Assembly (NCBI RefSeq): GCF_001870435.1
Contig: NZ_MDDR01000052.1
Span: 94,890-158,889 of the forward strand
Direction of reading: 5' to 3'
Origin: Pseudomonas costantinii
Lineage (GTDB): Bacteria > Pseudomonadota > Gammaproteobacteria > Pseudomonadales > Pseudomonadaceae
DNA: 64,000 bases
This document shows, in pieces, positions 8,486 through 17,129 of this stretch. The position numbers were made by a program, and so were the translations under genes. Under the pieces are notes generated by a model. The model had not been told where the DNA came from. It did not search any database and saw only the letters and a list, made by a program, of their open reading frames with translations. The first letter of the stretch is position 1, and every line of letters starts with the position of its first letter.

Positions 8486-9642
8486 CAGTCTTGATTCAAA
8501 CCTACGCGATACAACACACCGTTATCCTCATCGGTCAGCACATACAAGTAGCCATCCGGACCCTGCCGCACATCGCGAATACGTGCTTTCAAGTCCCCCA
8601 GCAAGCGCTCCTCATGGATCACCTTATCGCCATCGAACTGCAAGCGAATCAACTCTTTGCTGGTCAACGCGCCGATAAACAGGTTGTGTTGCCACGCCTT
8701 GAAACGATCGGCGTCATAAAATGCCATACCACTGATGGCCGGTGATTTTTCCCAGACGTGATGGGGCGGCACCGTGCCGTCCACCGTCTTGCCCTTGGCC
8801 TCGGGAATCGGCGTCAGGGAATAATTGATGCCATGGGTCGCCAGTGGCCAACCGTAGTTCTTGCCACGTTCGATGATGTTGATTTCATCACCCCCTCGAG
8901 GCCCATGTTCGTTTTCCCAGATCGTGCCACTCCAAGGGTTCAGCGCCAGCCCCTGCGGGTTGCGCTGACCGTAGGACCAAATCTCGGGACGTACGCCCTG
9001 CTGACCGACGAAGGGGTTGTCATCCGGCACCCGGCCGTCCGGGAAGATCCGCACAACCTTGCCTTGCAGTTTGTCCAAGTCTTGCGCTGTCGGCCGGTCG
9101 TTGTTCTCCCCCAGGGTCACAAACAGGTAACCATCACGGTCGAAGGCCAGGCGGGAACCGAAGTGGTTGCCCGTGGACAGCTTAGGCTCCTGGCGCAGGA
9201 TGACCTTGAAATCCTTCAAGCCGCTCAAGTCATCGGCCAAACGCCCACGCCCGACGGCGGTCCCGGCCGTGCCGCCCTTGCCTCCGCCTTCGGCGTAAGA
9301 CAGATACACCATGCGGTCTTGCTTGAAGTCCGGCGACAGCACCACATCGAGCAAACCGCCCTGCCCTTTGGCCCACACCTCAGGCACGCCCGTCAAAGGC
9401 GCCGAAAGCTTGCCGTCCGGGCTGACAAACCGCAGGTGGCCAGGACGCTCAGTGACCAGGAAACCCTGCTTGTCCGGCAAAAACGCCACGGCCCATGGGT
9501 GGTCCAGGCCTTTGGTGATTGGCGTGGCGGTGATGCTGCCTTGCTCGCTGGGGAACTGCTGGGCGTCGGCGGCGTAAGCGGCAGTCAATGGAAGTATCGT
9601 CGACGCGCAAATGGCAGCTAAAAGAGTTTTGCGTAGAAACAT
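8485..9642 (-). CDS. PQQ-dependent soluble aldose sugar dehydrogenase
   Basis: A 385-aa periplasmic protein. A signal peptide (LLAAICASTILPLTAAYA) is followed by a six-bladed propeller of the soluble glucose dehydrogenase family (YliI/Asd type). Typical segments include GLDHPWAVAFLPD, NHFGSRLAFDRDGYLFVTLGE, SYGQRNPQGLALNPWSG, WENEHGPRGGDEINII and GKNYGWP. It would oxidise aldose sugars using PQQ and calcium. The small secreted-protein gene at 9655 is just upstream on the same strand (12 bp gap), so the two likely form an operon. Confidence 0.92.
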   Translation of the reverse strand: MFLRKTLLAAICASTILPLTAAYAADAQQFPSEQGSITATPITKGLDHPWAVAFLPDKQGFLVTERPGHLRFVSPDGKLSAPLTGVPEVWAKGQGGLLDVVLSPDFKQDRMVYLSYAEGGGKGGTAGTAVGRGRLADDLSGLKDFKVILRQEPKLSTGNHFGSRLAFDRDGYLFVTLGENNDRPTAQDLDKLQGKVVRIFPDGRVPDDNPFVGQQGVRPEIWSYGQRNPQGLALNPWSGTIWENEHGPRGGDEINIIERGKNYGWPLATHGINYSLTPIPEAKGKTVDGTVPPHHVWEKSPAISGMAFYDADRFKAWQHNLFIGALTSKELIRLQFDGDKVIHEERLLGDLKARIRDVRQGPDGYLYVLTDEDNGVLYRVGLNQD

Positions 9643-9654
9643 AAGACGTAGTCC

Positions 9655-9969
9655 TTACCGGCGATTGCCGTTGGCATCATAGGTGGGGGCTTTAGTTTCG
9701 GTTGTGGGACGGCTAGGTGCGGCATCACGTATGGGATAGCGATTGCCGATGCCGCCGTTTTCCACGGTCGGTGCGGGGCTGGTCGGCCCGGTCTGGATGC
9801 CGCGAGGGGCTGGCACATTGGGCTGAGTGCCCTGCATGCTGTTGGGATTGGCCCGATGAATTGGGCTGTTGTTGGCATCGTTGCTGCCGGGAAGATTTTG
9901 CGCATGGGCAAATGGCGTGAGTGCCAAGCTCAGCGCCAGCACTGCTAGGTGACGTACACAGCGGTTCAT
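9655..9969 (-). CDS. Small secreted Pro/Asn-rich protein of unknown function
   Basis: A 104-aa protein with a clear signal peptide (HLAVLALSLALTPFAHA) and a mature part of about 80 residues rich in Pro, Asn, Gly and Thr, probably disordered. No domain recognised. It lies 12 bp upstream of the PQQ sugar dehydrogenase gene and is probably cotranscribed with it. Confidence 0.75.
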   Translation of the reverse strand: MNRCVRHLAVLALSLALTPFAHAQNLPGSNDANNSPIHRANPNSMQGTQPNVPAPRGIQTGPTSPAPTVENGGIGNRYPIRDAAPSRPTTETKAPTYDANGNRR

Positions 9970-10118
9970 GACAAAGCCTCTCTGGGGCGAGTAGTACGTG
10001 CTTTCGATAACACGCTACGCCCAGGGTTCGGCTTTCGTAACTAAATACTTTCTCATCAGGTGTAACACAATCTGTCGGGGCGCGACCTCATCGACGTGAT
10101 CCGCGCCCCAGACGTGCT

Positions 10119-11030
10119 TCAGATCAGGATAAAGATCAGGGCCAATCCCGCAAAAATCGCCCACTTTTCCAAGTAGTAGCGCGCACGGTTGCGCTTTTTC
10201 AGCTCTTTGCCGCGCAGGCGAATTTTGTACAGGCGCGTAAACGCGCGATTCAAGCCGCCGGTCTTGTCGCCATCATCATTGGGTGAGCCCGCAGCGGCCA
10301 TCACATTGCGGCTGAACCAGCGGTTGAATGCCGCCGCCCAGCGGTACTTCATTGGCCGTTCAATATCGCAAAACAGAATGATCCGGTTCTGTTGCGTAGT
10401 GTTTTCCGCGTAGTGAATGTAGGTCTCGTCAAACATCACCGGCTCGCCATCGCGCCAGTAATAGCTCTCGCCATCCACATTGATGTAGCAGCCAGGATCG
10501 TTGGGGGTATCCAGGCCCAGGTGATAGCGGTAGGAGCCGGCGTACGGGTCGCGGTGACGAACCAACTTGGAGCCTGGTGGCAACTCGGCGAACATCGCGG
10601 CCTTGACCGAGCCAATACTCTGCAACAGCTCAGTGGTACGCGGGCACAGCTTCATCGCCGAGGGGTGGCTGTCGCCGTACCACTTGAGGTAGAAACGCTT
10701 CCAGCCCGACTTGAAGAACGAGTTGAAACCCACGTCGTTGTACTGGTCCGAACGCTTGATCTCCCCTGCCCGCATAAGGTTCAGGCCCTCTTCGCGGATC
10801 TCCTCCCAATGCTCCTGCAACGGGCTCAGCTCCGGAAAATCGCTGGGCGACAAGTAGGGGCGGCTTGGTTGCTTGGAAAACAAGTAGAGGAAGCAGTTGA
10901 TCGGCGCCAGGAACGTCGAGTGATCGCTAAGCTGGCGGCCCAGCTTGTGTCGCACCCGACCACGCAGGTGAACATACGCAATGGAGGCAACGTAGAGAAC
11001 AACAATGATGAGTTTCAAAGGCTTCGTCAC
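10119..11030 (-). CDS. lpxO: Lipid A 2-hydroxylase LpxO (aspartyl/asparaginyl beta-hydroxylase family)
   Basis: A 303-aa Fe(II)/2-oxoglutarate oxygenase that adds a 2-hydroxyl to a secondary acyl chain of lipid A. It begins with a membrane helix (LKLIIVVLYVASIAYVHLRGRVR) and ends with a second hydrophobic segment (WAIFAGLALIFILI), fitting a membrane-anchored cytoplasmic enzyme. Active-site parts are HRDPYAGSYRYHLGL (HxD iron ligands) and FDETYIHYAENTT (distal His), with Arg for 2-oxoglutarate shortly after. Length matches Pseudomonas LpxO. It stands alone with about 280 bp of upstream DNA before the divergent gene at 11312. Confidence 0.93.
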   Translation of the reverse strand: MTKPLKLIIVVLYVASIAYVHLRGRVRHKLGRQLSDHSTFLAPINCFLYLFSKQPSRPYLSPSDFPELSPLQEHWEEIREEGLNLMRAGEIKRSDQYNDVGFNSFFKSGWKRFYLKWYGDSHPSAMKLCPRTTELLQSIGSVKAAMFAELPPGSKLVRHRDPYAGSYRYHLGLDTPNDPGCYINVDGESYYWRDGEPVMFDETYIHYAENTTQQNRIILFCDIERPMKYRWAAAFNRWFSRNVMAAAGSPNDDGDKTGGLNRAFTRLYKIRLRGKELKKRNRARYYLEKWAIFAGLALIFILI

Positions 11031-11311
11031 ATGTCAGTAGAGAACAGGCTGCCCCTGCGTGCCCACAACGGCCGAGGGTAGATAAGCAGCACCTGAAATC
11101 ACGATTACACATTGGCGCCTGGACCGGCAGGTAGCAATTCGGTTCAGGGCTATTGGCCGTTATTTAGCCACAGTTTGTAACCAAAGGTTAACTAAGATTT
11201 GTGAAAAGCTGTCGACAAAGTGTGCTGGGGCTGGCGCCGAAGATGTCCTCGCCGCCAGGTTTGTTGCACACTCTCAACCTCACGACGTGACTCCAGCAAT
11301 AAGGAATTTGC

Positions 11312-11698
11312 ATGCCCTCTATTTCAGATCCGGACTATCAATCGCTTCAGGGCGCCTGGGAACAGACAGCCCTGGAAGACAGTGGCGTACTCAACCCTGT
11401 TGATGCGCACAGCGCCCCAGGTGCGATTACCACCATTACAGGGGATCAGTTCGAAGTGACAACAGTCAGTGGCGATGTATTGCTGGCTGGCCGGTTTCTC
11501 CTCGACAGCAGCACCACGCCCAAAAGCATTACCTGGGTAGATTCCATCGGCGATGACGCCGGCAAGTCGTTGCCCGCCAGCTATCGCCTCGACGGGGATG
11601 ACTTTGTGTTTATCGCTGCGGATGAAGGCATGCCCAGGCCGAGCATCTTCAGCACCGGCCCGGGGCAAACCATGCGCACGTTTGTGCGTAAAGGCTGA
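11312..11698 (+). CDS. TIGR03067-domain protein
   Basis: A 128-aa cytoplasmic protein. The order of short motifs (LQGAWEQTALEDSG, ITTITGDQFEVTTVSGDVLLAGRFLLD, TTPKSITWVDS, LPASYRLDGDDFVFIAADEGMPRP) matches the small beta-barrel domain TIGR03067, of unknown function. ATG 11312 follows AATAAGGAATTTGC, a reasonable ribosome site. A Rho-independent terminator lies about 95 bp downstream. Confidence 0.82.
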   Translation: MPSISDPDYQSLQGAWEQTALEDSGVLNPVDAHSAPGAITTITGDQFEVTTVSGDVLLAGRFLLDSSTTPKSITWVDSIGDDAGKSLPASYRLDGDDFVFIAADEGMPRPSIFSTGPGQTMRTFVRKG

Positions 11699-11790
11699 TC
11701 CGCCGCCATCCGAACTTGCGACACCGTTTTCACACAGCCTTCACTTTGCGACCTATACGGTGAGGCCTACCTACTCCAGTGAATCACTTA

Positions 11791-11818
11791 GCCCGCCTCT
11801 TCTCGCGGGCTTTTTTTT
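11791..11818 (+). terminator. Rho-independent terminator
   Basis: GCCCGC (11791-11796) pairs with GCGGGC (11805-11810), followed by eight T. It ends transcription of the gene at 11312 just before the convergent methyltransferase gene. Confidence 0.85.
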
Positions 11819-11835
11819 GCGCGCAACAAAGCAAC

Positions 11836-12648
11836 TCAAGCCGAACGCTTGGTGGCGGTCAAGGTGAAACACAGGGGCAATTGTGCCGGTTGGTTCTCGT
11901 ACTGGTCGTAAAGCTCCTCACGGTTGGAATGCGGGTATTCCTGCAAATGATCGATCTGCAATTGGGCCGCAACCGCCCCGCTGACCACGCTGCCCAGGGT
12001 ATGCACGTACCAATAGGACGTTGGCCCGGCCACGCCTCCCTGCCCTTCGTAGACAATCGACTCCTGCAGTACAAAGGGATCACGTTGGAAATACGAACTG
12101 ACGGGCAACAGCGGATTAGCGGCCCGCGGGTCGAACACCTCCAGGAAGGGATGAGTTTCGTAGATCACCAATGTGCCACCGGGCTTTAGCGTACTGGCCA
12201 CATGGCGCATAAACAGCGCCACATCCGGCATCCAGTTCAGCACGCCAATCGTTACCAGGGCGACATCAAACCGACCGAACAAGCGTTCAGGCAGATGATG
12301 GATATCGGTTTCAATGAACTCAGGGCTGTGTGGCGAGACATCGGCCAGTTCCCGCGCCTGCTGGAGAAAAGCCTTGGATTGATCGACACCCACCACGGAA
12401 CGGGCGCCCAAACCGAATAACGACAGGCTTTCACGACCGTTGTTGCAGCACAGTTGCACCACGTCCTTGCCGGCGACCCCCACCTCTTGCAGCAGCGCGG
12501 TGATGGTCGTATCGAGACACGAAAAGTCTGGATCAGCAACCGATTCCAGCAGCGCTTTCCAGGTAGCCGTGTCTTTGTGCAGCGTGGCGGAGGCGTCCCA
12601 GGCGTCTTTGTTGCTGGTGATTGCCTGTTCGGCTGAGGGCATGTCCAT
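11836..12648 (-). CDS. Class I SAM-dependent methyltransferase
   Basis: A 270-aa protein with a Rossmann-type methyltransferase core: VVQLCCNNGRESLSLFGLGA (motif I), VVGVDQSKAFLQQAREL (acidic motif for the ribose), FDVALVTIGVLNWMPDVALFMRHVASTLKPGGTLVIYETHPF (motifs II-III). The target is not evident. It is probably the last host gene before the prophage. GGAG lies 7 nt before the ATG at 12648. Confidence 0.88.
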   Translation of the reverse strand: MDMPSAEQAITSNKDAWDASATLHKDTATWKALLESVADPDFSCLDTTITALLQEVGVAGKDVVQLCCNNGRESLSLFGLGARSVVGVDQSKAFLQQARELADVSPHSPEFIETDIHHLPERLFGRFDVALVTIGVLNWMPDVALFMRHVASTLKPGGTLVIYETHPFLEVFDPRAANPLLPVSSYFQRDPFVLQESIVYEGQGGVAGPTSYWYVHTLGSVVSGAVAAQLQIDHLQEYPHSNREELYDQYENQPAQLPLCFTLTATKRSA

Positions 12649-13097
12649 TGCATCTCCAGGTCGTCAGTACAGCGGGAATCGGAAAGTAGTCCAATTACCC
12701 GTGGATGAAAACCCCGAGTGCCATACAACTGTCGCCTGACATATGCGACAATGCGCGCCAAATTCCAACACACATCCAAAATTTTCTGCTCAGCGACCGG
12801 GTTTCGCGCCTTGATGTCGCTGTTGACGCATGCCTGAAGGCTCCTGCCGCCACGCTCGCAACCCATTGATAGGTAAAGTAATTGATCTCCACAGCTAACA
12901 TCACCATGCAGTATAAAATGCATTCTGGTGCTTACTGGTGATCAGTGTTTGCTGGGCCAAGTAATCATGAGCAATCACGGATAACCCACCGAAATGCACC
13001 CGTTGGTTCCAAGACTGGTCCCAACGGGGTTATTTCAGCCCATGCCGAATATGCATAACCCCCTCCCCGGCGTCCTGCCGACCAAATTAAAGGCGTC
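12649..13097. other. Gene-poor junction between host and prophage
   Basis: About 450 bp without a gene I can support. It holds a hairpin (CCCGTTGG 12999-13006 with CCAACGGG 13021-13028). The left attachment site of the prophage should lie here or just to the right, but no tRNA or duplicated core could be identified within the window. Confidence 0.4.
13066..13083 (+). repeat. 18-bp direct repeat, copy 1
   Basis: CCCGGCGTCCTGCCGACC occurs here and again at 13393-13410. The two copies flank the small membrane protein gene. The repeat has an internal CGGC/GCCG dyad. Meaning unknown. Confidence 0.6.
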
Positions 13098-13331
13098 CTA
13101 CGCACTCCCCCCCAGATGCCTAATCACCTCAACAATGATGATCAAAGTTCCCATAGCCAGGAATCCAAGACCAAGCAGCCCCTTGAACCACTTTTGCCAT
13201 GATTGTGGAATATAGGGTCTGACGAATATCCCCCACCAGCGTCTGGAAGGTGGGGCATCTCGGTACAGGTAAATAACCACACCTAATGCTAGGACCACGA
13301 ACGCCACTACGAAGAGCATGGGTAGCCTCAA
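13098..13331 (-). CDS. Small two-helix membrane protein
   Basis: A 77-aa protein with an N-terminal membrane helix (LFVVAFVVLALGVVIYLY), a short polar, Trp-rich middle (RRWWGIFVRPYIPQSWQKW) and a second helix (LLGLGFLAMGTLIIIVEVI). No family recognised. It is downstream of umuC and on its strand, and is flanked by the two copies of an 18-bp repeat, so it may have been inserted as a unit. Confidence 0.6.
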   Translation of the reverse strand: MRLPMLFVVAFVVLALGVVIYLYRDAPPSRRWWGIFVRPYIPQSWQKWFKGLLGLGFLAMGTLIIIVEVIRHLGGSA

Positions 13332-13392
13332 TCCATTTCTACTAGGCTGCCCAGATGTCAGCCTCCTATCACGAAGCGTAGAAGAGGTCCGA

Positions 13393-13410
13393 CCCGGCGT
13401 CCTGCCGACC
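13393..13410 (+). repeat. 18-bp direct repeat, copy 2
   Basis: Identical to 13066-13083 (CCCGGCGTCCTGCCGACC), 327 bp away, lying just after the umuC stop. Confidence 0.6.
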
Positions 13411-13422
13411 GAACAACCGCCC

Positions 13423-14697
13423 CTACTTGCAAGCCACCGACCAGAGCTGATCCAGTCTCGTCGTGTAGCTCTGGCTCATCATTTCCCTGCGCATTCCCCA
13501 GTCAGGGTTCGTCGGCACGCTAGCCGAGCGCAGCGTTCCCCTTCCCCACCGCCCATTGATCTGGTCCAGCACCGTCATCACCCTGGTAGCTTCCGCTGGC
13601 TGCGACACCGCGAAAAGATCGTCGGTGTATTCGCCGGGCTGGCACAGGTTGAGCAGCATCACCTCGGCCTTGCTGTATCTGAAGCCCGGCCGGTAGATGT
13701 GGTCGACCGCATCAACAGCAGCCTTTGTCAGCAGGCGTACGTCGTCGGTGGGATACGGCAGATCGACCACCACCCCGTTTGCGTACTTAGCCTCCTCCGG
13801 ATTGAACATGCCTGTACGGATGCAGACACGGACCTTCTTGCACAGCGAACCCTGGGCGCGAAGCTTTTCCGAAGCCCGCATCATGTAGGTGGCCAACGCC
13901 TCCTTGATTGGCGGCAACTCGGTCAGTCGCTTGCCGAACATCCGGCTACAGCAGATTTCCTGCTTTGGCGGGTCGGGCTCATCCAATTCCAGGCAAGAAG
14001 TGCCGGCCAGCTCCCGAGCGGTCTTCTCGATCACAACGCTGAACTTCTTGCGCAGCGTCCACGGGTCAGCATTGGCCAGGTCCATAGCGGACTTGATGCC
14101 CAGCGCGTCGAGGTGGAGTTTCATTTTCCGACCTACGCCCCACACCTCGGCTACGTCCGTGTTGCGCAGCACCCAGTCACGTTTGGCCGGGTCGGTAATG
14201 TTTACCACCCCGCCGGTCTGGGCTTGTAGGCGCTTCGCTGTGTGGTTGGCCAACTTGGCCAGGGTCTTTGTGGTCGCAATGCCCACACCAACTGGAATGC
14301 CGGTGCCACGCAGCACCTGGGCGCGGATCTGTCGGCCCAGAGCGTCCAGGCCGTCGATACCACTCAAGTCAGCAAACGCCTCATCAATGCTGTAGATCTC
14401 GACTGCGGGCACCATGCTCTCAATCAGTGTCATAACCCGCTCGCTCATGTCCCCGTACAAGGCATAGTTCGAGGAGAAGGCGACGATGCCGTGCTGCTTA
14501 AGCTTGTGCTTGATCTGGAAATACGGCTCGCCCATTTTGATAAAGGGCTTGGCGTCGTAGCTACGCGCAATCACACAGCCGTCGTTATTCGAAAGGACGA
14601 CGATAGGAACCTTGGCCAGGTCCGGGCGAAACACACGCTCGCAGCTGGCATAAAAGCTATTGCAGTCGATGAGCGCGAACACAGGCGGCTTAGACAT
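13423..14697 (-). CDS. umuC: Y-family DNA polymerase, UmuC type
   Basis: A 424-aa translesion polymerase, the catalytic part of DNA polymerase V. The two catalytic blocks are DCNSFYASCERVFRP (residues ~11-25) and YSIDEAFADLSGI (~100). NNDGCVIARSYDAK is the finger segment, then a helix-hairpin-helix part (EVWGVGRKMKLHLDALGI) and a little-finger domain; length matches UmuC (about 422 aa). It overlaps umuD by 8 bp, so the two form a typical operon under the LexA box at 15136. Phage-borne umuDC copies are common in pseudomonads. Confidence 0.95.
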   Translation of the reverse strand: MSKPPVFALIDCNSFYASCERVFRPDLAKVPIVVLSNNDGCVIARSYDAKPFIKMGEPYFQIKHKLKQHGIVAFSSNYALYGDMSERVMTLIESMVPAVEIYSIDEAFADLSGIDGLDALGRQIRAQVLRGTGIPVGVGIATTKTLAKLANHTAKRLQAQTGGVVNITDPAKRDWVLRNTDVAEVWGVGRKMKLHLDALGIKSAMDLANADPWTLRKKFSVVIEKTARELAGTSCLELDEPDPPKQEICCSRMFGKRLTELPPIKEALATYMMRASEKLRAQGSLCKKVRVCIRTGMFNPEEAKYANGVVVDLPYPTDDVRLLTKAAVDAVDHIYRPGFRYSKAEVMLLNLCQPGEYTDDLFAVSQPAEATRVMTVLDQINGRWGRGTLRSASVPTNPDWGMRREMMSQSYTTRLDQLWSVACK

Positions 14698-15115
14698 GGC
14701 TGCGCACGGTGCTGGTGATCACGCCCCAGATAGAAAGCTCGTCGCCTTCCAGAACATACCGCGCCGGGTATTTCGGGTTTTCCGACAACAGGATGACCTC
14801 TTTCCCACGCTTGCACAGCCGCTTGCAGACAGGGTCGTTGTTCAGCAGAGCCACCACGATATGCCCGTGCGCTGGCTCAATCGACCGATCTACAACCGCA
14901 AGGTCGCCCTCGAAAATACCGGCCCCCTGCATGCTCTCGCCGGTGATGGCGATCAGGTAGACGTGCGGCGCCCTAATGTTTAAGACCTCATCCAATGAGA
15001 TGTGCTGCTCGATGTGATCGGCTGCCGGCGATGGAAACCCCGCAGGCACCCGAAACGAGCAGAAAGGCAGCTTCGTGCCGCCTTCGGATATAGGGCCTAA
15101 AATGGTAAAGCTCAT
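14690..15115 (-). CDS. umuD: UmuD-type S24 self-cleaving peptidase
   Basis: A 141-aa S24 peptidase. The expected cleavage pair is Ala-Gly in RVPAGFPSPAADHIE (near residue 28), matching the UmuD self-cleavage region. The catalytic serine is in AITGESMQGAG; the lysine lies in the NDPVCKRLCKRG segment. After RecA-stimulated cleavage it would activate UmuC. ATG 15115 is preferred because AAAGGCAG lies just upstream; a longer reading from GTG 15136 would run into the LexA box. Confidence 0.93.
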   Translation of the reverse strand: MSFTILGPISEGGTKLPFCSFRVPAGFPSPAADHIEQHISLDEVLNIRAPHVYLIAITGESMQGAGIFEGDLAVVDRSIEPAHGHIVVALLNNDPVCKRLCKRGKEVILLSENPKYPARYVLEGDELSIWGVITSTVRSHV

Positions 15116-15135
15116 GATGCTGCCTTTTACATGCA

Positions 15136-15178
15136 CTGTACGAATGTACAGTTAACTTTGCAGTCGGCTTGCGGTCAA
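15136..15178 (-). promoter_or_regulatory. umuDC promoter with LexA box
   Basis: On the minus strand TTGACC (15178-15173), a 17-bp spacer and TTAACT (15155-15150) form the promoter. CTGTACGAATGTACAG (15136-15151) is a perfect CTG-N10-CAG LexA box that overlaps the -10 and start site. SOS control of umuDC follows. Confidence 0.88.
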
Positions 15179-15216
15179 TTTTTCTGTAGGGGATTTCGAC
15201 AGATGGAGAGGTGTGT

Positions 15217-15900
15217 ATGTGCGGGAGAATTTCGCAGTACAGCGATATTCGTGAGTACGTGGCAACGCTGGGCATGAACAATGCCCTGGCGAACTCCGCG
15301 GGTGAATTGCCGCTCGAGCGCTACAACGTGGCCCCATCCACTCAGGTCGCCCTGCTCCACCTCCAGGGCGAGTTGCTGCACGCCGACATGGTTCGGTGGG
15401 GATGGCGGCCACACTGGGCCAAGGACCGGGCACCGCCCATCAATGCGCGCGTAGAGAACGTGGCCCACGGCCCATTCTTTCGTGCAATCTGGCCACACCG
15501 GGCGATCACGCCCATAAACAACTGGTTCGAGTGGGTGGACGAAGGCGGCCCCAAAAAGCAGCCCTATCTAATACGCCGGAAGGATGGTGCGCCCGTGCTC
15601 TGTGCGGCCATAGGCCAACTGCCTGATTCCGATGAAGGCCCAGGCGAGCACGATGGCTTCGTGATCATCACCGCCGACAGCGCCGGCGGCATGGTGGACA
15701 TTCACGATCGGCGCCCCGTAGTACTGACGCCGGACCTGGCCCGAGAATGGTTGGACCCAGCCACATCAAAGGAGCGCGCCGAACAGATGGTGCTGCACCA
15801 GGGAGATCCAGCCGATACCTTCGAATGGTTCAGGGTCGACACAGTCGTGGGGAATGTGCGAAACAACGACCCGGATCTAATCAAGTCGGTAAGCAACTGA
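15217..15900 (+). CDS. SOS response-associated peptidase (SRAP / HMCES-YedK family)
   Basis: A 227-aa SRAP protein that shields abasic sites in single-stranded DNA by a covalent link through Cys2. The start must be ATG 15217, since it gives MCGRI with the essential Cys2; the GTG at 15211 would bury it. GGAGAGG lies just upstream. Other marks are YNVAPST (active-site Asn), WGWRPHWA, INARVEN, NNWFEWVD (the Glu region) and the late DIHDRRPVVL (His). It is divergent from umuDC, consistent with a DNA-damage module. Confidence 0.94.
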   Translation: MCGRISQYSDIREYVATLGMNNALANSAGELPLERYNVAPSTQVALLHLQGELLHADMVRWGWRPHWAKDRAPPINARVENVAHGPFFRAIWPHRAITPINNWFEWVDEGGPKKQPYLIRRKDGAPVLCAAIGQLPDSDEGPGEHDGFVIITADSAGGMVDIHDRRPVVLTPDLAREWLDPATSKERAEQMVLHQGDPADTFEWFRVDTVVGNVRNNDPDLIKSVSN

Positions 15901-16110
15901 CCCCTTACGTGAGACTGCTATACCCTCAGCACTGTCAATTGTTGGTCGAGGGGGCGAGAATAGTTATAATTTTACTTTTGGCTGCCAAGATTATCCGGCC
16001 TTTTCTACTTCAAGCACGAGTAAGTCAACCCTTAGACAGTAAAAAACCTTTTTAACTTTTACTACCTAGACATTACGAACTTCAACCTATCTACCAAAAA
16101 AGGATTTTCT

Positions 16111-16617
16111 ATGCATCCGAATGACCCATTTATACCCTTCGCTCACATCTACATTGCGATAGACCTAAAGGACTTCAATACCTGCAAGGTTGGCCTTACA
16201 ACAAGCCAAAATCCTCTAAACAGGATCAGAGCCGGACGAACTTCGAATCCGTATTATGTGCCATTTGTTAGCTATAACCTAGGGCAGCTTGGAATTGGAA
16301 AAGCAGAACTAAAAGACTTTGAGCGATATCTTCATAGGAAAATATCTGACAGAGTACCGTTCGCCGATGGTGATTTTGAGTCCGAGTGGCTAACAACCTC
16401 ACCAATATATACAAACGCCCAAGTTATCCACCACATAGTAAACGGCTTTAGAAAAGATGGTGAAGACGCCTACTTTTTTAACGATGATGGAGATATACGT
16501 CTGGACCGCTTAGGGGAAATAAGAACCTACTACTCCTACTCAGCTCAAGATTTAACAAAAAAGTTTGGAGACAAAGTTCACCCCCAATACCTGGAGCACT
16601 TCTCCTGTAAATTTTAA
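16111..16617 (+). CDS. GIY-YIG (T5orf172-like) nuclease-domain protein
   Basis: A 168-aa protein starting with HIYIAIDLKDFNTCKVGLTTSQNPLNRIRAG, which fits the T5orf172/MUG113 branch of the GIY-YIG fold (IYI...KVGLT, then Arg). The conserved late Glu cannot be placed with certainty. The gene is visibly AT-richer than its neighbours, follows an AT-rich leader, and is convergent with the lysis genes (4-bp overlap with Rz), all suggesting a separately acquired moron. A homing-type or defence role is possible but unproven. Confidence 0.7.
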   Translation: MHPNDPFIPFAHIYIAIDLKDFNTCKVGLTTSQNPLNRIRAGRTSNPYYVPFVSYNLGQLGIGKAELKDFERYLHRKISDRVPFADGDFESEWLTTSPIYTNAQVIHHIVNGFRKDGEDAYFFNDDGDIRLDRLGEIRTYYSYSAQDLTKKFGDKVHPQYLEHFSCKF

Positions 16618-17129
16618 TATTTTCTCTTAAGTATTTCTGTGACATATCCCTGACAGGCGCGTAGAGCGATCAATCCGTTATCGCCCTCATCGGTGATGGC
16701 GATAATTCGTTGAGCATGCGCCGGGTCAAGTTGGGCTCGACGGGCTGCATGAACCACGCCGACGGCGCCGGGGGCGGCAGGCACGTCGCAGCCACCGGCT
16801 GAATCCGTGGCGTCGAGAAGGACTGACAGCCGCAGATCAGCAGTGGCAAGACGATCGCGCAGTAGAGCCTGGTTGCGTTGGGCATCGGACAGTTCTCGGG
16901 TGTGTTGTTGGTCCTGACCGGCGAGCTGCTGCTCAAGGGTCAGGCGCTTATCGGTGGCATCGCGTGCTTGCTTGGCGGCGGCAGCGCTGACCAGCCCCAT
17001 GTCGGCCTGGAACTGGCCCGCCTGCTCGGCGAGCTTCTTGCCCGTGCGCCAGTCCTGCACCTGCCAGGTGCCGCCGGCGCTGACGGCCATGGACAGCAGG
17101 ATCGCGGCCAGGATCTGCCCGGGCGTCAT
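16614..17129 (-). CDS. Rz: Rz-like i-spanin (DUF2514)
   Basis: A 171-aa inner-membrane spanin subunit. A short N-terminal membrane anchor (ILAAILLSMAVSAGGTW) is followed by a long periplasmic coiled coil (residues ~35-110, rich in Ala, Gln, Leu, Arg) as in DUF2514 Rz proteins. With Rz1 it fuses inner and outer membranes at lysis. Its ATG overlaps the endolysin stop (ATGA). Rz1 is embedded in a different frame. Confidence 0.88.
   Translation of the reverse strand: MTPGQILAAILLSMAVSAGGTWQVQDWRTGKKLAEQAGQFQADMGLVSAAAAKQARDATDKRLTLEQQLAGQDQQHTRELSDAQRNQALLRDRLATADLRLSVLLDATDSAGGCDVPAAPGAVGVVHAARRAQLDPAHAQRIIAITDEGDNGLIALRACQGYVTEILKRKY
16670..16885 (-). CDS. Rz1: Embedded Rz1-like o-spanin lipoprotein
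   Basis: A 71-aa lipoprotein wholly inside Rz in another frame, the classic Rz/Rz1 arrangement. ATG 16885 gives MPNATRLYCAIVLPLLICGC: a short signal with a lipobox ending in Cys20. The mature part is Pro-rich (TCLPPPAPSAWF), as expected for outer-membrane spanins. The frame is open 17 codons further upstream, but the inner ATG gives a better signal peptide. Confidence 0.82.
   Translation of the reverse strand: MPNATRLYCAIVLPLLICGCQSFSTPRIQPVAATCLPPPAPSAWFMQPVEPNLTRRMLNELSPSPMRAITD

Noticed and set aside
8758..9621. 287-aa plus-strand frame opposite the sugar dehydrogenase
   Set aside because: The minus-strand frame carries clear family motifs and a signal peptide; this frame is its shadow.
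12695..12907. 70-aa frame in the host-prophage junction
   Set aside because: No ribosome site, odd composition, and typical of intergenic translations in pseudomonads.
12999..13028. tRNA end as the attachment site
   Set aside because: The hairpin does not extend to a cloverleaf and lacks T-arm consensus.
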